From: Thiotrichales bacterium
GTDB lineage: Bacteria > Pseudomonadota > Gammaproteobacteria > Beggiatoales > Beggiatoaceae
DNA length: 40,995 nt
Assembly: GCA_016744475.1 (NCBI GenBank)
Contig: JADGEH010000038.1
Coordinates: forward strand, 1-40,995
Direction of reading: 5' to 3'
Shown: positions 14,708 through 23,630 of the stretch, piece by piece
Position numbering within the stretch: position 1 is the stretch's first letter
Layout of the letters: every line of letters starts with the position of its first letter
Position numbers and translations under genes: made by a program
The notes under the pieces: model-generated
Databases searched by the model: none
What the model was told of the DNA's origin: nothing
The model's input: the letters and a program-made list of their open reading frames with translations, nothing else

Positions 14708-17700
14708 ATGCACACATCCCTCTTTCTGTCCTACGCCACGCCCGACAAACTCTTCGTCAAACCACTGCGCATCGCCCTAGAAAACCTGCACATCCCCGTG
14801 TGGATGGACGAGCGCGAGTTGAGCGCAGGCGACGGTTTAAGCGATGCGATTAAAACCGCCATCCAAAACGCACAATACCTGCTCGTCGTCTTCACCCAAC
14901 ACAGCATCAACTCCGAATGGGTGCTGCAAGAAATCGACTGGGCACAAGAAAACGGCCTTAAAGTCATCCCGCTGTGTTTTCCTGAAGTTAAACACACGCT
15001 GGTTAAGCGCTTGCTCGGACAAGATTCACTCATCATCGAACACGATCCCGCTCAAGCGCTGTCGATGCTGTTGCCGAAAATCCGCGCCGCACTGGGCGAA
15101 CAATTACCCGCAGGCGATGAACCCAGCGCTGTCACCGAAGCGCCGCTGAATGAATTGCTGCTCAAACTTTATGATCCGCAAGAAAACATGGATGAACAGC
15201 ACACGCGGCGTTTTGCGGCGACTGCCGAACTCATCCATCAATCCGCTCAAGGCGAAGAGATGCGCAGCCAGCGCTTTCGCTTCATCGCTCCCTTGGGCGT
15301 TATCGAGCGCGAAGAATTGCGCTGGTATTTAGAGCACTATTTCCTCTGGCCTGTGGGCGTGTTCAAAGAACGTGGAGAACAGGTGGAACGTGCTTTGCCA
15401 AAATGGGGACAAGCCCTGCATCAAGCCGCGCTGTTCACCGAACATGCGCGGCAAGTGGCGCAAAGCTGGCGCAATGCCACGGGCACGCGGCGTTTTTCTA
15501 TTGAAATCGACGAAAGCACGCTGGACGGCAGCAGCGAAGAACAGATAAAAATCGTCCAAGAAGCCGCCACCGAATTGCTCGCGTTGCCTTGGGAACTGCT
15601 CCACGACGGCACGGGCTGGTTATTCCAAGGCAAACATCCGGCACAAGTGCGCCGCCGCCTGCCCAATCACGCATCACTAGCCCCCGCCAGCCCGTTGCAT
15701 TTGCCGATTCGCGTGTTGCTCATCAGCGCACGCCCCGAACAAGACGGCGTGGGCTATCTCGACCACCGCGCCAGCGCCCAGCCTTTGCAGCAAGCGCTCG
15801 CTGCCTTGGGCGATTTGGCGGAACTCAGCGTCTTATCGCCGCCGACTTTTCCCGCCATGCAGACCGCTTTACAACAAGCCGAGCGCGATCACGCGCCGTT
15901 TCACGTTATTCATTTTGATGGGCACGGGGTTTACGACCGTCGTCGCGGCTTGGGCGCTTTATGCTTTGAACAGCCCGCTGATGCTGACAAGCTGGAGCAG
16001 CGGCGTATGGCGTTAATTTATGCCGATGATTTTGCCGCTGTGCTGCGTGATTACCGCATTCCGCTGGTGTTTTTAGAAGCCTGTCAAACCGCGCAAAGCG
16101 AAGCGCAGATCGAAGCTTCTGTTGCGGGGCGCTTGCTGCAAAAAGGCGTGAGTTCCGTGGTGGCGATGACGCACAGCGTGTTGGTCGAGACGGCGCGGCG
16201 TTTTGTCGCTGCTTTTTATACCGAACTGGCTCAAGGTGCGCGGGTTGGACGGGCGATGCTGGCGGGGCAACGCGCTTTGCACGACGACCGCCAGCGCGGG
16301 CGCATACCGGGGGCGGGCGCACTCCACTTGCAAGACTGGTTCGTGCCCGTGCTGTATCAAGAACGACACGATCCACAGCTTTTCCAACAACTACTACCCG
16401 CCGCCGCGCAACGCCTGCTAGAACAACAGCAACGTATCCGCCTCGGCGACTTGCCCGATCCACCGCCGCATGAATTCGTCGGACGCAGCCGCGACCTGCT
16501 CGCTTTAGAACGCGGGTTAGCCACTCAAGCTTATCTCGTGCTGCGCGGACAAGGCGGTGCAGGCAAAACCACGCTGGCCTGCGAACTGGCACGCTGGCTG
16601 GTCTGCACCCGACGTTTTCAGCGCACGCTATTTGTCAGCCTAGAAGACTATCAACATCATCGCGCCGTGCTCGATAGCCTCGGACGGCAACTGCTGCCGC
16701 GCTGGTCGGTCGCCGAACACACCGACGAGAGCGGCTTGCAACAAGTACAACGCGCCTTACAAGACGCGCCTTGCCTGCTGGTGATCGACAACTGCGAAAG
16801 CCTGCTGGATGACCTTGACACCTGGCAGGCCATCGCCGCCCTGCTGCACGGCTTGCAACGCAGCGCTCCCGACTGCCGTCTGCTGTTCACCTCCCGCGAA
16901 TGCCTGCCCGCGCCTTTTGCCGACAGCTACGCGCTCGGCGCACTCAGCCGCAGCGATGCCTTAAGCCTGCTCGGACAAGTGCTAGATCAGCAAAAATTGC
17001 CGCTGCCCGCCCCCGACAGCCCCGATTACGACGCATCAGAAACACAACTCACACAATTAGTCGAAAGCCTGCATTACCACGCCCGCGCTCTGGTACTCCT
17101 CGCCCCCGAACTGGCACGGCGCAATATCCATGAATTAACCCTGGAAGCCGCAGACATCCTGGCGACACTCGACCAGCAACACCCCGGCGACCGAGAAAAC
17201 TCTTTGTATGCCAGCATCGAACTGTCGCTGCGACGATTGCCTGCGGCCTTGCGGGATTTGTTGCCGGGGTTGTCGGTGTTTCATGGAGGAGCGAATACTT
17301 GGACGATGATGCAAGTGCTGGACATTGATAAAGACAGCGCCCTTCAACTGTGCGGCGCTTTAATCGCAGTGGGTTTAGCCGAAGATGCAGGCTACGGTTA
17401 TTTGCGTCTAGACCCCGCCTTGCCCGTCTATTTGCACCGCCAAGTACATAGCGATGCCACCCTCGCCGCTCAACAACACGATACCTGGCGACCACGCTAT
17501 CTGGAGGCGATGGAGCAATTAGTCGGATTTCTGTATCAGCAGTATTTCAAAGACGCCCAAATCTCAGCACAACTCACTTTGCGCGAACTGCCCAATCTGT
17601 ACGCCTTCATCCAACAACGCCAAGTCGATCTCAGCGCAGGCGACTACAGTCCACAACAGGCCATCAATTTAAGCAAAGCATTGGAAGACTTGCTGGCTTC

Positions 17701-19084
17701 GCTATCCCGTCCACAGGTCTTACAAGCCGCTGTCAAACTGCGCGAACAAGCGTCTGCTTTGTTACAAGATCAAGACTGGAGTCACGCTCATTTCACCCAA
17801 ATGGAAAGCCAAATGGATCGCTTATTAGAGCAAGGCGCTCTGCCTGCGGCTTTAAAACTGGCTAAGGACTTGGTACAAGCCTGTGAGCAAGCGGGGACAG
17901 AGGCTTATCCAGGTGCGGCTTATGATCTGGCTATGGCTCATCTCAGACTGGGGCGAGTGTTGCGCATAGGCGGTGTGGCACAAGAGGCTTTAGTCCGCTT
18001 AGCCCAGGCACAAACAGGCTTTGAAGCCTTAGCAGCACACAATGCCAGTGCTGCACGTATGGTGTCTGCCTGCTTGACAGAACGTGGGGATTGTTTGACA
18101 GCTTTAGGGCAATGGCAGGCGGCGGTGCAAATCTATCAAGAAGCTATCCAAGGTGCAGAAAAATTGGAAAATAAACGCCAGGTGGCGGTTGGCAAAATCC
18201 AGTTGGCAACAGTGTATAGGCTGCAAGGAGATCACTTTGCGGCTTTGGCTGAATATCAAGCGGCACGCGAGTTGTTTAGCCAATTGAATGAGGCGGGTTC
18301 TGTGGCGGTGGCTTGGCACCAGATGGGGATGGTGTATCAGCAAATGCAGCAATGGGATGAGGCGGAGCAAGCTTATCGGCAATCCCTACACATTAAACTG
18401 CAAAATGCTGATCGCCAGGGAGAAGCTAATAGCCTGGGAGAATTAGGCAATCTGTATGGTGAGCAAGGACGTTTAGAAGAAGCGGTGAAGTTTTATCGGC
18501 AGGCGGCAGATATTTATGTGCTTTTGGAGGATTTACGCTCTGAAGGTGTTGTTCGCAGCAATATTGCAGACAAACTCATCCAGTTGCAACGCTATGCAGA
18601 GGCGCGAGTGGAACTGTTGCGGACGATTGAATGTAAACAAGCCTATGGTCATACCGCAGAGCCTTGGAAAACTTGGGCTATTCTTTATGATTTGGAACAA
18701 GCTGAAGGCCATACGCAGCCCGCCTTGCAGGCCAAAGCTAAAGCGGTGGCGGCGTATTTGGCCTATCGGCGCGATGGAGGGGAGAACTCTAATTTTGGTG
18801 GGCAGTTATGCGCGATGGTGTTGCAAGCCCTGCAAGCCCAGCACACCGCCGAGGCTGTGCAACAGCTTCAAGCGACAACACAGCAGTTGGCAGGATTATC
18901 AAAACAGCAGCGTGCCGCTTTAGCAAAGCCTGAGCAGATAAGCTCATTGGAATACTTGCTGACGAGCCTGCAAGCCGTCCTCAACGGCGAGCGCGACCCG
19001 GCCTTAGCCACTGATCCCGTTTTGTATTTCGACGATGCCGCAGAGTTGCAGTGGTTGTTAGAGCAGATCGCTGGCTTGGGTTAA
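14708..19084 (+). CDS. TIR-CHAT-STAND-TPR protein (candidate anti-phage/cell-death sensor)
   Basis: A 1458-residue multidomain protein. Residues 1-130: TIR domain (SLFLSYATPDK, WMDERELSAGD, NSEWVLQEIDWA), with Glu75 in the position of the NADase catalytic Glu. Residues about 260-550: CHAT caspase-like protease with the dyad His406 (HFDGHG) and Cys459 (FLEACQTA). Residues about 588-900: STAND/NB-ARC ATPase with Walker A GQGGAGKTT (Lys620), Walker B LLVIDN (Asp694) and LLFTSRE. Residues about 1030-1340: TPR repeats such as GEANSLGELGNLYGEQGR. Family knowledge: STAND proteins use C-terminal repeats to sense a trigger, oligomerise on ATP and unleash N-terminal effectors; TIR domains deplete NAD and CHAT domains cleave proteins. 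Having both intact effectors in one chain is unusual. It stands alone among mobile-element debris and starts at ATG 14708 after GAATCACC, with no strong ribosome site. Confidence 0.93.
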   Translation: MHTSLFLSYATPDKLFVKPLRIALENLHIPVWMDERELSAGDGLSDAIKTAIQNAQYLLVVFTQHSINSEWVLQEIDWAQENGLKVIPLCFPEVKHTLVKRLLGQDSLIIEHDPAQALSMLLPKIRAALGEQLPAGDEPSAVTEAPLNELLLKLYDPQENMDEQHTRRFAATAELIHQSAQGEEMRSQRFRFIAPLGVIEREELRWYLEHYFLWPVGVFKERGEQVERALPKWGQALHQAALFTEHARQVAQSWRNATGTRRFSIEIDESTLDGSSEEQIKIVQEAATELLALPWELLHDGTGWLFQGKHPAQVRRRLPNHASLAPASPLHLPIRVLLISARPEQDGVGYLDHRASAQPLQQALAALGDLAELSVLSPPTFPAMQTALQQAERDHAPFHVIHFDGHGVYDRRRGLGALCFEQPADADKLEQRRMALIYADDFAAVLRDYRIPLVFLEACQTAQSEAQIEASVAGRLLQKGVSSVVAMTHSVLVETARRFVAAFYTELAQGARVGRAMLAGQRALHDDRQRGRIPGAGALHLQDWFVPVLYQERHDPQLFQQLLPAAAQRLLEQQQRIRLGDLPDPPPHEFVGRSRDLLALERGLATQAYLVLRGQGGAGKTTLACELARWLVCTRRFQRTLFVSLEDYQHHRAVLDSLGRQLLPRWSVAEHTDESGLQQVQRALQDAPCLLVIDNCESLLDDLDTWQAIAALLHGLQRSAPDCRLLFTSRECLPAPFADSYALGALSRSDALSLLGQVLDQQKLPLPAPDSPDYDASETQLTQLVESLHYHARALVLLAPELARRNIHELTLEAADILATLDQQHPGDRENSLYASIELSLRRLPAALRDLLPGLSVFHGGANTWTMMQVLDIDKDSALQLCGALIAVGLAEDAGYGYLRLDPALPVYLHRQVHSDATLAAQQHDTWRPRYLEAMEQLVGFLYQQYFKDAQISAQLTLRELPNLYAFIQQRQVDLSAGDYSPQQAINLSKALEDLLASLSRPQVLQAAVKLREQASALLQDQDWSHAHFTQMESQMDRLLEQGALPAALKLAKDLVQACEQAGTEAYPGAAYDLAMAHLRLGRVLRIGGVAQEALVRLAQAQTGFEALAAHNASAARMVSACLTERGDCLTALGQWQAAVQIYQEAIQGAEKLENKRQVAVGKIQLATVYRLQGDHFAALAEYQAARELFSQLNEAGSVAVAWHQMGMVYQQMQQWDEAEQAYRQSLHIKLQNADRQGEANSLGELGNLYGEQGRLEEAVKFYRQAADIYVLLEDLRSEGVVRSNIADKLIQLQRYAEARVELLRTIECKQAYGHTAEPWKTWAILYDLEQAEGHTQPALQAKAKAVAAYLAYRRDGGENSNFGGQLCAMVLQALQAQHTAEAVQQLQATTQQLAGLSKQQRAALAKPEQISSLEYLLTSLQAVLNGERDPALATDPVLYFDDAAELQWLLEQIAGLG

Positions 19085-19354
19085 TGCCCAGCCTCCCACC
19101 CCACTGCTATTAAGTTAAGAAAAAAGACTTGCAGTTTAAGCGCTTAACCTCCCCTCCTTGAAGGAGGGGATTGAGGGGTGGTGAGCAAAGGCATTCATTC
19201 CTTGACAAAAAAATCGAAGGAAAGAAGCTCTCCATCACCACCCCCTCGCCCCCTCCTGCGAGGAAGAAGAATAAAATCAATAGCTTGCAATACTACTTGG
19301 CTTCACTGAATGGCAGTGAGCCTCCCACCCGCCCTGCACTCGTTTTCATTGTTG

Positions 19355-19595
19355 CATCACTGTCGTTCAGTGAAGCCCCAAAGGGGTGTCATCTCTATAG
19401 CCTAGGGCCACGCCCTAGGTTAAACGGATAGAAGAGATTTAGCCCTGAAAGGGCGACATAAAACGCCATGCCGCCTTTTATTGCGCCCTTTCAGGGCTAG
19501 CTCGGCATCATCGTTCTACCCCAGGGCGTTGCCCTGGGCTATAGGGATACCGCCCCGTTGGGGCTAAAAACCCTTCACTAAATGGCAGTGAATAC
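19355..19595. repeat. Extragenic palindrome cluster E
   Basis: A chain of GC-rich hairpins: GCCCCAAAGGGG; CCTAGGGC-CA-CGCCCTAGG; TAGCCCTGAAAGGGCG with its complement CGCCCTTTCAGGGCTA; CCCAGGGCGTTGCCCTGGG; CCCCGTTGGGGC. The outer flanks TTCAGTGAAGCCCC and GGGGCTAAAAACCCTTCACT are roughly inverted. Two further half copies lie at 20987-21044 and 21929-21993. Palindromes of this look are widespread extragenic repeats; the mobiliser is not evident here. Confidence 0.75.
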
Positions 19596-19694
19596 CACCA
19601 GCAAACTTAAGAAAAAAGACCTTGAATTCAACGCATTAGACTCCGCTCCTTCAAGGAGGGGGAATAACATCAACTACTGGCAATGCTGCTACTA

Positions 19695-19793
19695 TAGCAA
19701 AATTATATCAGTTGTTAAGACTGCCAGTCCTTCAAGGACTGGAAGTCTTGGGATTGGCTATATCACAAGCCTATAAATGATATATTTTAGCTA
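19695..19793 (+). repeat. Family-A MITE copy 2 (TA duplication)
   Basis: A 99-bp element, ends TAGCAAAATT and TTTAGCTA, TA on each side (19693-19694 and 19794-19795), central palindrome with one mismatch (GGAAGTCTT). Confidence 0.92.
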
Positions 19794-20089
19794 TAGTGCA
19801 CGTTTATTTTCGGATTATTTAAGAAACGAATTATTGCTGCCTCGTATTACCGCTTATCAAGCAAATTAGCGAAAGTCCTAAACAGACGTATCAATGGCTC
19901 GCACCACATTCGTTGCTGACACCTATTCATCTAGGCTTGGCGGTAAAAAGGTAGTTTGTTGGCGATTAAATCCCACTGTGTAGCGGCGCGATGTCATAGG
20001 CTTTGTTTATTTTCGGCGCAATATTATGATGGGCATATAGGATAACTTGAAGGCGGTTCTTTTACAGCCTCGGCACTTGGGAACGAGTT

Positions 20090-20125
20090 AAAAGGCACAA
20101 ACGAATTAAAACGTTTGTGCCTTTT
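20090..20125 (-). terminator. Intrinsic terminator-like hairpin
   Basis: AAAGGCACAAACG pairs perfectly with CGTTTGTGCCTTT across AATTAAAA, with T tracts on both sides. The nearest gene that could use it is the minus-strand gene ending at 20319, 194 bases away. Confidence 0.65.
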
Positions 20126-20318
20126 GCGTTGTTTTTTATCTCTGGAAGGCTTCACTAAAATCAGGAAGACAATATTGGACACGGGGGTTTTCTAAATGAA
20201 GGTTCCGCGTTAAGCCTTGAGAGCAAGACACAGCGTAAGAAGAAAAGGATCGGCGATTCAAGGCGCCGACTTTAAAGACCTGTTTTATACACTTATCTAC
20301 GTCAAACCAGCTATCAAT

Positions 20319-20624
20319 CTATTGCTCATCCCCTAAATCTGGATTCCAACCCTGCTCTTTTGCTAGATCAAAAGCCTGTCGGTGAATTTTTGCGTGGCGC
20401 TCTTGTAAGGCAGGGGGTAGATGGCTCACGCGATGCCCATATTCTGACCAAGCCTTATGAACCTTATCGTAGAGCATCTCCAATTGCGCATAATTCCAAT
20501 TAACACAGGTTTCGGTCTCTGGTAATAAATCAAACACCCAAGCATCACGAATGAGTTTGCCAATATCTGTCATGCCACCATATTTGTCATCATGAATACC
20601 GGGGTAAATACGAGTTTGAGCCAT
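20319..20624 (-). CDS. Conserved hypothetical protein, 101 residues
   Basis: A soluble 101-residue protein (starts MAQTRIYPGIHDDKYGG, then GKLIRDAWVFDLLPET, NYAQLEMLYDKVHKAW, ending GWNPDLGDEQ). It has no signal peptide, membrane segment or catalytic motif that I recognise. The composition and the ordered, acidic/aromatic sequence look like a genuine conserved protein; I have the impression of similar small proteins in sulfur-oxidising proteobacteria, but no function. It stands alone inside the repeat-rich region, so it is either a survivor of the original chromosome or a stray cargo gene. Confidence 0.72.
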   Translation of the reverse strand: MAQTRIYPGIHDDKYGGMTDIGKLIRDAWVFDLLPETETCVNWNYAQLEMLYDKVHKAWSEYGHRVSHLPPALQERHAKIHRQAFDLAKEQGWNPDLGDEQ

Positions 20625-20986
20625 TTGTAGTCCTTCATTGAATCAAGTTACTCACGTTACACGGTCTGCGTGAAACGAACGAAAACATCAAGTTTTTTCA
20701 TACTATAGCAAACATCCATCAGCAGCCTGTGAGGGATAATACGGCTTAGCAGGGTGTTATCCCTAAAATACTACTTTTCTCCCCCATTCTCATCCTCCTT
20801 CACCTGACACACTCAGCGTGAAGCGAACGAAAATATCTAGTATTTCTCATGCCATAGCGAAATGATCTCAGTGGTACGACTCAAGCTATCCGCTTTAAAA
20901 GGCCTCTCAAACGGCGCAAGAGGCGCAAAAGAACGCCAGCGTATCCAAACGATGTTTAACTCGTGTTCCCATGCGTCGTATCATTG

Positions 20987-21044
20987 CCATCCAGTGAAGC
21001 CCCAAAGGGGCATCATCTCTATAGCCTAGGGCAACGCCCTAGGT
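20987..21044. repeat. Left half of an E palindrome cluster
   Basis: Contains GCCCCAAAGGGGC and CCTAGGGCAACGCCCTAGG as in the complete copy at 19355-19595, then stops abruptly at the MITE/transposase insertion. The right half reappears at 21929. Confidence 0.75.
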
Positions 21045-21047
21045 TAA

Positions 21048-21206
21048 GAGCCTATACGAAAACGAGATAATCGGCTACAAATCCACCCTTTTGGTCAGGT
21101 TTTCCGCTTTTTATCAACAAATAACCCGCTATTCGCCTTAAAAAAACGAAAAACCTGCCTCAAAATAGCGAATTTTCGCTTCGATCCCCCATCTTCGTAT
21201 AGGCTC
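21048..21206 (-). repeat. Family-B MITE copy 3 (TAA duplication), reverse orientation
   Basis: A 159-bp element with GAGCCTATACGAA ends, flanked by TAA at 21045-21047 and 21207-21209, inserted at the left edge of a transposase remnant. Confidence 0.92.
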
Positions 21207-21209
21207 TAA

Positions 21210-21911
21210 ACAAAGGCGTTCGACAAGGGTTACAAGCCCACTCACCTGATACCAAAGTGATAGACGACCTGAGTCATGTGATGAGCAGTGCGCTAAAGCG
21301 ACAATATGAGAATAGTGACGCTTATCAACACTGTCTGAGCCTGATAAACAGTGCCGCCAAAAAACTCAGACACACGTCTTTAGCGTTTCTCATAACTGTA
21401 CTACCTGATGTTGTCCCCCCCTTTTTTTATCAAAGACTGTGCTCACACCACCGAAGTCGTTGCACACATCATGAAAATCTTGAAACACCAAGAACTCAAC
21501 CAAACCACCTATACTCAATGCCCACCATTATCAAACACCTTGTCTGCAGAGACAGCGCTCAAACACACTTTAACAACATAGCTGGATAAACATATCGACA
21601 GACAAAAACGCATCAGTCGCTCTCCTTTGCCAGTGAGTAGCGACGTGATCGAATCTTTATTCGGACGATTCAAACCAGTGCTTAAACGTAGCCCACCAGC
21701 AGATATGAACCGTAGCGCACGACTGATTCCAGCCATGTGTGGGGAACTCAAGCAGACTGTCATTCAGAATGCCATGAGTATTGCTTGCCATGCCGATTTA
21801 ACCACTTGGGAACATGATAATATCCCCTATACCATGCGCCAAAAACGCCACCACTTTTTCCAAAATAAAAGCCAAAAAGTAGGAAAAAATAACCTGGGTC
21901 ATCTAGGCTGA
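21210..21911 (+). pseudogene. Broken transposase (family not identified)
   Basis: Three successive frames give one protein-like sequence: KGVRQGLQAHSPDTKVIDDL...SALKRQYEN up to about 21400; after a C/T-rich run, FIKDCAHTTEVVAHIMKILK; then DRQKRISRSPLPVSSDVIES, LFGRFKPVLKRSP and IPAMCGEL up to 21911. The SSDVIESLFGRFK block is typical of DDE transposase C termini, with a Glu in the expected position. The frameshift near 21415-21430 and the stop near 21590 make it non-functional. Its 5' end is missing at the family-B MITE. I cannot assign the IS family without a search. Confidence 0.65.
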
Positions 21912-21928
21912 TTTCGACAGCCTAGATG

Positions 21929-21993
21929 TTGCCCCTTTGGAGCTAAAAACCCTTCACTTAAATGGCAGTGACCCTACTCGGTGGCATCACTAT
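21929..21993. repeat. Right half of an E palindrome cluster
   Basis: GCCCCTTTGGAGCTAAAAAC followed by CCTTCACTTAAATGGCAGTG matches the right end of the complete E cluster (19555-19592). Together with 20987-21044 it brackets the transposase remnant, so that remnant inserted into an E cluster. Confidence 0.72.
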
Positions 21994-21996
21994 AGG

Positions 21997-22087
21997 GATG
22001 TTAATTCAGTTGTACGAACCAGATTGATGTGAAACCTGAAAAATTGAGCGTTAGAAAAAAGTGTGTCGTACAACTCAGTTCACATCC
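21997..22087. repeat. Small inverted-repeat element
   Basis: Ends GGATGTTAATTCAGTTGTAC and its near-complement at 22066-22087 (TCGTACAACTCAGTTCACAT) enclose about 47 bases without coding content. Only one copy is in the window. Confidence 0.55.
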
Positions 22088-22273
22088 AGGGCAATCGCTT
22101 TGAAACACTTGGTTTAAATGCCTACTTTAGAGGTTTTCTCGGTCTTCAGTAAATGGAGGGTTATATGCCGAATAATCGCCATATTTGCATCACTATTGCT
22201 TACTCGGGTACGTTACTGATCTTCATCAAAAGCATCATCAAGTACCCAATGTAAGTAACTAACCATATATTTT

Positions 22274-23247
22274 TTAACTAAAGTTAATAACATATTCTTT
22301 TCCAACCATGGATAGCACACTATCCCATTCAGCTTCAAGTTTTTCAAATGAATCATATGCAGAAAAGGGCAGCCATTCATATTTTATTTTACGCCATAAA
22401 ATGGCTATTATATTTAACTCTGGAGAATACCTTGAAATAGGAATAATAATGATATTGTTTGAGTTCCATTCAATTGATTTTTCATTAAATTTATGACTAG
22501 TTTGTAGCGGTGAATTATCGATTTTTTGGCACATTCATCAAAACACCTAATGACAATATCTGTATTCACTGAACCCTTAAAAACAAATGACTCAAAGTTG
22601 GATTTTTTATCAATAAAACCCAGCACACTGATATTTTCACTTCTTGATGAAGGTATTTCTATGTGCTCTCCTTTTTTGCCATGCATAGGGAACATTAGGC
22701 ACGAGTGAAAACCCAGATTCGTCAAAATAATATCAGTTTATCTCCCCCTCTTTATATGATTCAATGAGCTGATTTATCAATCATTTTGAGCGCTCAAATT
22801 CTTCAGTATCGCGTTTACTGTTGAGTGATTTTCTGATCCGTTTCCATGATAAATCATGACTTTCACAGAGCCTTCTTAAGGTACTTAAACTTAATTCAAT
22901 AGGATAAATTTTTGTAAAACCAGCCATGACTTTTTTAAAGACCTGGGTGATTCATTCACCACTTTATCAATTAATATTTCTTCCTGTTCTTTTGTGATCT
23001 TTTTCTTCCTTCCAGAACGTTTAGTGTCAAAAATGGCAGTCACACCTATACGTTCCCCATTTTTTATGCCTGTCGATACTGATTGTCTACAGACATCATG
23101 AAAATTCGCAATGTCTTTAATGGCATAGCCTTCGGCACTTCATTGAATAAAATGAGCTCTTTTTCTTACTGAAAAAACAGGATATTTTTTATATATTTGA
23201 TCTAAGCTTATGTATTCTCATTCTGTTAAAGGGTTTGCAAATAACAT
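22274..23247 (-). pseudogene. IS630-family transposase, decayed
   Basis: Reading leftward from an ATG at 23247, several frames give an IS630-type protein: an N-terminal HTH part (EYISLDQIYKKYPVFSVRKR, then GYAIKDIANFHDVCRQSVS), GRKKKITKEQ, a linker (ESPRSLKKVMAGFTKIYPIE), the DDE part (KKGEHIEIPSSRSE, VLGFIDKKSNFESFVF, NTDIVIRCFDE), and the C-terminal PISRYSPELNIIAILWRKIK with the family's SPELN...E/W block. In-frame TGA codons and at least two frameshifts make it dead, and the second catalytic Asp region is disrupted. IS630 elements duplicate TA, as the family-A MITEs do, so this or a relative may have mobilised them. Confidence 0.83.
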
Positions 23248-23385
23248 AACCACTTTTCCTCTTTAATTTGAATGTTAAGATATATATGGTTGACTACTTA
23301 TTGTCTTATCAAAGGGAGCACTTCATTCAAGTTGTCTTTATTAATAATTTCAATCATTTGTTCTGACCTTCTTGTCAGGTGGATA

Positions 23386-23484
23386 TAGCTAAAGTACATC
23401 ATTTATAGGCTTGAGATATATCCAAACCCAAGACTGCCAGTCCTTCAAGGACTGGCAGTCTTAACAACTGATATAATTTTGCTA
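23386..23484 (-). repeat. Family-A MITE copy 3 (TA duplication), reverse orientation
   Basis: A 99-bp element, ends TAGCTAAAG and TTTTGCTA, TA on each side (23384-23385 and 23485-23486), 139 bases upstream of the decayed IS630 transposase start. Confidence 0.92.
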
Positions 23485-23630
23485 TAGCAAGGTAGGATGC
23501 GGTGAGGAACGAACTCCATCACATTTATGATGAAGATGAGCATTGCTATCGCTCAGCCCTCATGGCGGAATAGATGATGATGGGCACGCTGCGCTTTGCC
23601 CATCCATTTCTGTCAATGCCCCATATCAGA

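Larger units (their letters stand above)
19085..20318. other. Repeat-rich intergenic region
   Basis: No gene is supported in 1.2 kb. It holds a CCCCTCCTTGAAGGAGGGG hairpin (about 19149-19167) and a similar one near 19645-19663, extragenic palindrome cluster E (19355-19595), MITE A2, and an orphan terminator-like hairpin (20090-20125). The remaining stretch 19800-20085 shows nothing I can name. Confidence 0.6.

Noticed and set aside
15906-16592. Long open frames opposite or offset to the TIR-CHAT gene
   Set aside because: They are shadows of a GC-rich coding region and have no ribosome sites or domain motifs.
22274-23247. Recoding of TGA as Trp in the IS630 gene
   Set aside because: TGA is an ordinary stop in neighbouring genes (for example the hemolysin and ligase stops) and the transposase also has frameshifts, so decay is sufficient.
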